NCBI GenBank assembly: GCA_004123355.1 | Contig: SCHM01000003.1 | Span: forward strand, 5,847,058 to 5,911,057 | DNA length: 64,000 nucleotides | DNA from: Amphirosellinia nigrospora | Lineage: Eukaryota > Ascomycota > Sordariomycetes > Xylariales > Xylariaceae | Reading direction: 5' to 3' | Shown: piece after piece, positions 60,179-64,000 of the stretch | Layout: every line of letters starts with the position of its first letter | Numbering within the stretch: position 1 is the first letter of the stretch | Program-made: the position numbers and the translations under genes | Notes under the pieces: generated by a model | Told to the model about the DNA's origin: nothing | Seen by the model: only the letters and a program-made list of their open reading frames with translations | The model's database searches: none

Positions 60179-61269
60179 CTACCTCATCTGTCGTACATTC
60201 AGGTTTATCCGTTTATTCTGCATCCATCCTTTCCACTCCTCAAACTCTCCGTCCTCGGCAGGCCAGTCTTGTAGGAATTTCGGGCAAGTGCCTTTGAGCA
60301 CCTTCGGAACGCCATGCCAGGCATAGCGTGACTCTGAGCTCATATAAATGGCGTCTCCAGACCGTAGCCGGAGAAGGAGATATGGCTTCTTTGGAGAGGC
60401 CGCATCCTTGTTTTCTGCAGATTTTCCATACTCGTTGGGCGCAATCATGAACAACGCATCGCAACCTATGCTGAGGCTGACTAGACCCTTGTCCGTCTCC
60501 TCGCTCACGTCACGATGCATCATCATGGTATCTCTCGGTGAATAGAAGTTGACAATAGCGGCCTGGGCTATCGTCTCTGGGAACAGGGTCTGAAGAAAAG
60601 CTGCGATGTCCCTTGGGAACTCTGGAGGCAGCTGACTGGGATATTCTCGCTCCGTCCAATTGTACTGGCCACCTAGAGTGACCCACGAAAGGCGCCGTTC
60701 AAGTACTTGCTTAACTGACAGCGGCTTGTGCATCTGAGGGTCTTTGGGTGTGAACGTAGTCGGCGATTCAGGTGTATATGAGAAGAAAGAACGAGCAGCA
60801 TCATTGTCACCGTCTCTATAGGGGAGGTCATAGTGAAGATGTAAGTTGGTTTGGTAAGTTGGATTAGACAAATCTCGATGTATCATCTTTGATAGCAACG
60901 ATTTCTGGATATCAGGCGGTAATAGGGAAGGTAAAATTAATAAACCTAGTGCCATGTTTAGAGCTTGGGGACAGATGCTTTTGAGCTAAGGGAGGTACCA
61001 GGTAGAAGTGGGTGAGAGTAAATTGGAACGTCTTTTGTTGATTCTGATCTAGTTCCAATATCGCCTTGAAGGAGCTGGAAAGACTCTTTCACTTTTCACC
61101 GGGTATACGGTCGACGAGTTGAAAGTCGCCCGGTTGGAAACATCTAACTCGTCTATATCTGGATGTTTGATAAATTCTGCATGATCTGTCCGGGAGTATC
61201 CTTCCAGAGAGCCCGAAGCTCATCGGAAGGTTGTTCATGGCGGTCGAGGGTAGTCAGATCTATAGCCAT
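60179..61269 (-). CDS. AlkB-like Fe(II)/2-oxoglutarate dioxygenase (ALKBH1-type)
   Basis: A nucleic-acid demethylase of the AlkB family. The long C-terminal frame (60955-60179) carries the dioxygenase core: IVNFYSPRDTMMMHRDVSEE with the HxD iron ligands, SGDAIYMSSESRYAWHGVP with the second His, and RINLNVRQMR with the 2-oxoglutarate-binding Arg. LLILPSLLPPDIQ, THE region LSKMIHRDLSNPTYQTNLHL and LGGQYNW are typical of fungal ALKBH1 relatives. An upstream N-terminal segment starts at ATG 61269 (MAIDLTTLDRHEQPSDELRA) and continues through WKDTPGQIMQ; a further segment (FNSSTVYPVKSERVF) lies between. Connecting these needs at least two frame changes or a missed intron, so the 5' model is tentative. 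In other organisms ALKBH1 acts on tRNA, histone or DNA methyl marks. Confidence 0.85.
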
Positions 61270-61947
61270 AATATGTTGTAGTTGTTGTCACGAGAGTTAT
61301 TGCCGCAAATTTTGAATTATTGTTATCTGTTCTGCGGCTATTAATGAAGCCGACGATGGTGGATTGACTGCCTCTGGATGCTCTGGATGTCTTCATGGAG
61401 GGGCACTAATTGCGGGCAACAGAGGGGATAAGCACGATAAGTGCAGGGTACAGTATTGAATAGAACTCACACAGTATCCGCATTCACTTAACCCGGCCCA
61501 CAACTCAGCTGCGGTAACTAACTCGTGTGACTTACACGCGTGGGTGTTTGTTGAAAAACAAAATTGGCGACTGCCTCGACAACCAGAATTGGGTATCTCC
61601 AAATTACCTTACTGCCCTACTGTGCATGCACCATCTTGCATCCCATCTCGAGACAACACAAGTTCGCCGGCCTTCCATCAAGGCCTGACCGCATATTCTT
61701 TGCTTTTATTAGGACTACACACAAGTGCACAGCTTCCCGGACTCTGATCTTTACTTACTTGCCCCTCGCTCTGGCCACCCAGGGCTGAGGACCACCCCAC
61801 TATCAACAATCAACACCGCCAACTTCAAGTTAGCTGTTGATTCCACCTCCAAGCCCGTCAATTGGTTGCAACAAATAACAAACTTGTCTCATCCTGCACC
61901 GTAGCATCGAAGATCTCCCCATCGTAAGCTCTTCAGATCACGCCAAT
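61270..61947. promoter_or_regulatory. Divergent promoter region, AlkB-like / CDK1
   Basis: About 680 bases between two divergent start codons. No coding sequence was recognised. CCAAT- or TATA-type elements were not clearly placed. Confidence 0.5.
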
Positions 61948-63157
61948 ATGAGAACTACCAGAAGTTGGAGAAGATCGGTGAAGGTACAGATCCCCTATCC
62001 CCCATCCCCGGTCCTGTGCAATGCGGGCCGCCCCGAACTTGACCTCGACAGCGACATGATATCACTGCACTGCAATGCACGACAAACCTTACCTATCCCG
62101 TCATCCTGCTAACCCGTCGTCCCTATCTAGGTACCTATGGTGTTGTCTACAAGGCGCGAGATCTTCAACACAATGGTCGCATAGTTGCGCTGAAGAAGAT
62201 TCGACTCGAGGCCGAAGATGAGGGTACGAGCACTGCCATCCGCGAAATCTCCCTCTTGAAGAAATGCGAGATCCGAACATTGTCCGGCTCCATAACATCG
62301 TGCACGCCGACGGCCACAAGCTGTTACCTCGTCATGGAGTTTCTCGCTCGACCTGAAGAAATACATGGAAGCATTGCCAGTCAGTGATGGTGACGAGGCA
62401 AGGCATTGCCAGGGGCACCGGTGTCGAACTAGGTCGCCTGGGCTTGGGCGATATGATGGTCAAGAAGTTCATGAGTCAACTTTGCGAAGGCATTCGGTAT
62501 GTCATAGCCACGTGTTCTTCACCGCGATTTGAAGCCCCAAAATCTCCTCATTGATAGAGATGGTAACCTCAAGCTGGCGGATTTTGGCCTGGCCCGCGCC
62601 TTCGGCGTCCCTCTCCGTACTTACACCATGAGGTCGTGACCCTCTGGCTACCGTGCCCAGAGATTCTACTGGGTGGCCGACAATACTCAACTGGCGGATA
62701 TGTGGTCTGCGGTTGCATCTTTGCTGAGATGGCACGCGAAAGCCCCTTTTCCCGTGATTCAGAGATCGATCAGATCTCAGGACGTTCCGGTAAGCCACTC
62801 ATCTTCTCCATAACACTCTTAGCTATACTCATATGGTTTGCATCTAGTCTTCTAGGAACCCCCACGGAGGACCACTGGCCAGGTGTTACTTCATACCCGA
62901 TTTTAAGGCCTCATTCCCTAAGTGGGCTCGCGATCCATCGCCTTTGTGCTCGAACCTCGACGATCGGGGTCTGGACCTCCTGGAGGCGATGCTTGTCTAT
63001 GACCCAGCTGGTCGCATTTCGGCAAAGCAAGCGTCCCTTCACCCTTACTTTCAAGACTCCAAGGCCTCCGAAGAAGTATGCAACCGGTCTTGCCTAGTCA
63101 GCACGACCGTGTATTACTTACTAGGGTGGCCTTTCGGCGATACTTGGAAGTGGATAA
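61948..63157 (+). CDS. cdc2: Cyclin-dependent kinase Cdc2/CDK1
   Basis: The central cell-cycle Ser/Thr kinase. Intron 1 (61984-62130) splits the glycine loop; exon 2 continues [20 protein letters not shown] and [11 protein letters not shown]. The PSTAIRE-type helix reads [11 protein letters not shown]. Further motifs are [98 protein letters not shown] and [14 protein letters not shown], then HPYFQD. A last intron fits 62792-62850. The frame changes at least six times, including directly after the ATG and around the PSTAIRE helix and the T-loop. CDK1 is essential and normally single copy, so these are probably sequence errors; a second, degenerate copy is the alternative. The C-terminal end is uncertain: 63157 assumes an intron from about 63075, otherwise the frame runs to 63270. 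Confidence 0.84.
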
Positions 63158-64000
63158 TATTGCTTCCTAATGTCAAGCACTATGCTTGGCTCTCAGGATA
63201 TTACCAGTCCGGCATTCAAAGCCGGACACGAATATTCTTTACGCCATCATCTGTTGCCCAGCATGCCTAGAGTGTGCTTCGCTAGCGACCATGTCTCATG
63301 TAATGCATAAGCTATGAGTACCTCATTCATGGACTGCGTCTAGTGCAGAGGCATTTATAGGGATCTGAGCATTTGAATGGAATCAGTGGAGTATACCGGC
63401 GTTTGAGAGCGCGCGTGCGGCGGAGGCTTTGTGCTCTTTTAGAGATGAGGTCTTACTTTGATGATGACGATGCTCGCACTCCTTTGAGAGTGCGAATCGG
63501 TTTTACGCAGGCCTGTTCTGTTCCCCTTTGCCGGATTGGTTGATTAGTTTATGTTGCGCCTGGAGACGTATCAAGATACCAAGAGAAGCTTTTTCAAGCT
63601 CTTTGCCTTGCAATGCATGTTATTCACCGTAAGCTCTGTTATTACTCCTAGAGCCTATAGTGTTCGTGCGTCTGAGTTGATGATATGGCTGAATTTGACT
63701 AAGCTAACAATAACAACAACCTTCTCTTATCTAGGTGGAAATACAGTGATTGGGACGTTAATGCCTCCTGCAATCTAAATCATATGCTCTTCTCCCATGA
63801 GAAATAGACCGTCCATTTTACATATTCATGCAAACCTCGCCCCTGGATTAGATACACGCCGCGCCACAAACACTCGGCATGCTCTAGCGACGTCGCCGGC
63901 GTCTGAACAAACGCCGATATAAAATGCATGATTCCTTAAATGTCTCTGTAAAGCGGAAGAACCACTAGCCGCGCGGAACCCGTTGCGCCTGCTGTTGCAT
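63158..64000. other. Window end, no gene recognised
   Basis: The 3' region of the CDK1 gene and flanking DNA. An open frame at 63551-63778 has no recognisable features. Confidence 0.45.

Noticed and set aside
1-64000. tRNA genes
   Set aside because: Several GGTTCGA- and TCGAACC-like strings were examined, but none had matching A-box and acceptor-stem pairing nearby.

Overview
The window is nuclear DNA of a filamentous ascomycete (Pezizomycotina, probably a Sordariomycete; inference). Support comes from short GT-AG introns of about 48-220 nt with CTAAC-like branch sites, a HET-domain gene, a ferrichrome-type siderophore NRPS, an M36 fungalysin, a PIR-like cell-wall protein and a class II hydrophobin-like gene. 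I recognise about 25 protein genes and see no rRNA, tRNA, CRISPR array or intact transposon.

Left part (1-22.5 kb), all on the + strand: the 3' end of the siderophore synthetase, the secreted protease, a short Nudix protein, importin beta-4 (Kap123-like), a PIR-like wall protein behind about 4 kb of apparently empty sequence, and a U1-zinc-finger splicing factor. Middle part (22.5-45 kb): a small secreted protein hidden by frame breaks, a HET gene divergent from a DUF4419 gene, a bestrophin-like channel, a Ser/His/Arg-rich one-TM protein, an unrecognised Ser/Pro-rich coding block, a dienelactone hydrolase, a WW/FF-domain splicing factor and a PAP2 lipid phosphatase. Right part (45-63 kb): a dynamin-family GTPase, six consecutive minus-strand genes (sugar transporter, acid phosphatase, SDR, GST, hydrophobin-like, AlkB-like dioxygenase), and a Cdc2/CDK1 kinase.

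The dominant global signal is technical. Nearly every gene, including CDK1, is interrupted by single-base frame changes. Most are one-base losses in short homopolymers, while the flanking protein sequence stays well conserved. This fits residual indel errors of an unpolished long-read assembly better than decay. Gene extents below are therefore loci whose reading frame changes inside exons, and automatic ORF calls would split or miss many of them.

The genes do not form one pathway. Possible functional links are local: the HET/DUF4419 divergent pair (allorecognition candidate), the adjacent SDR and GST (detoxification or secondary metabolism), and the secreted protease, wall protein and hydrophobin (surface and secretome).
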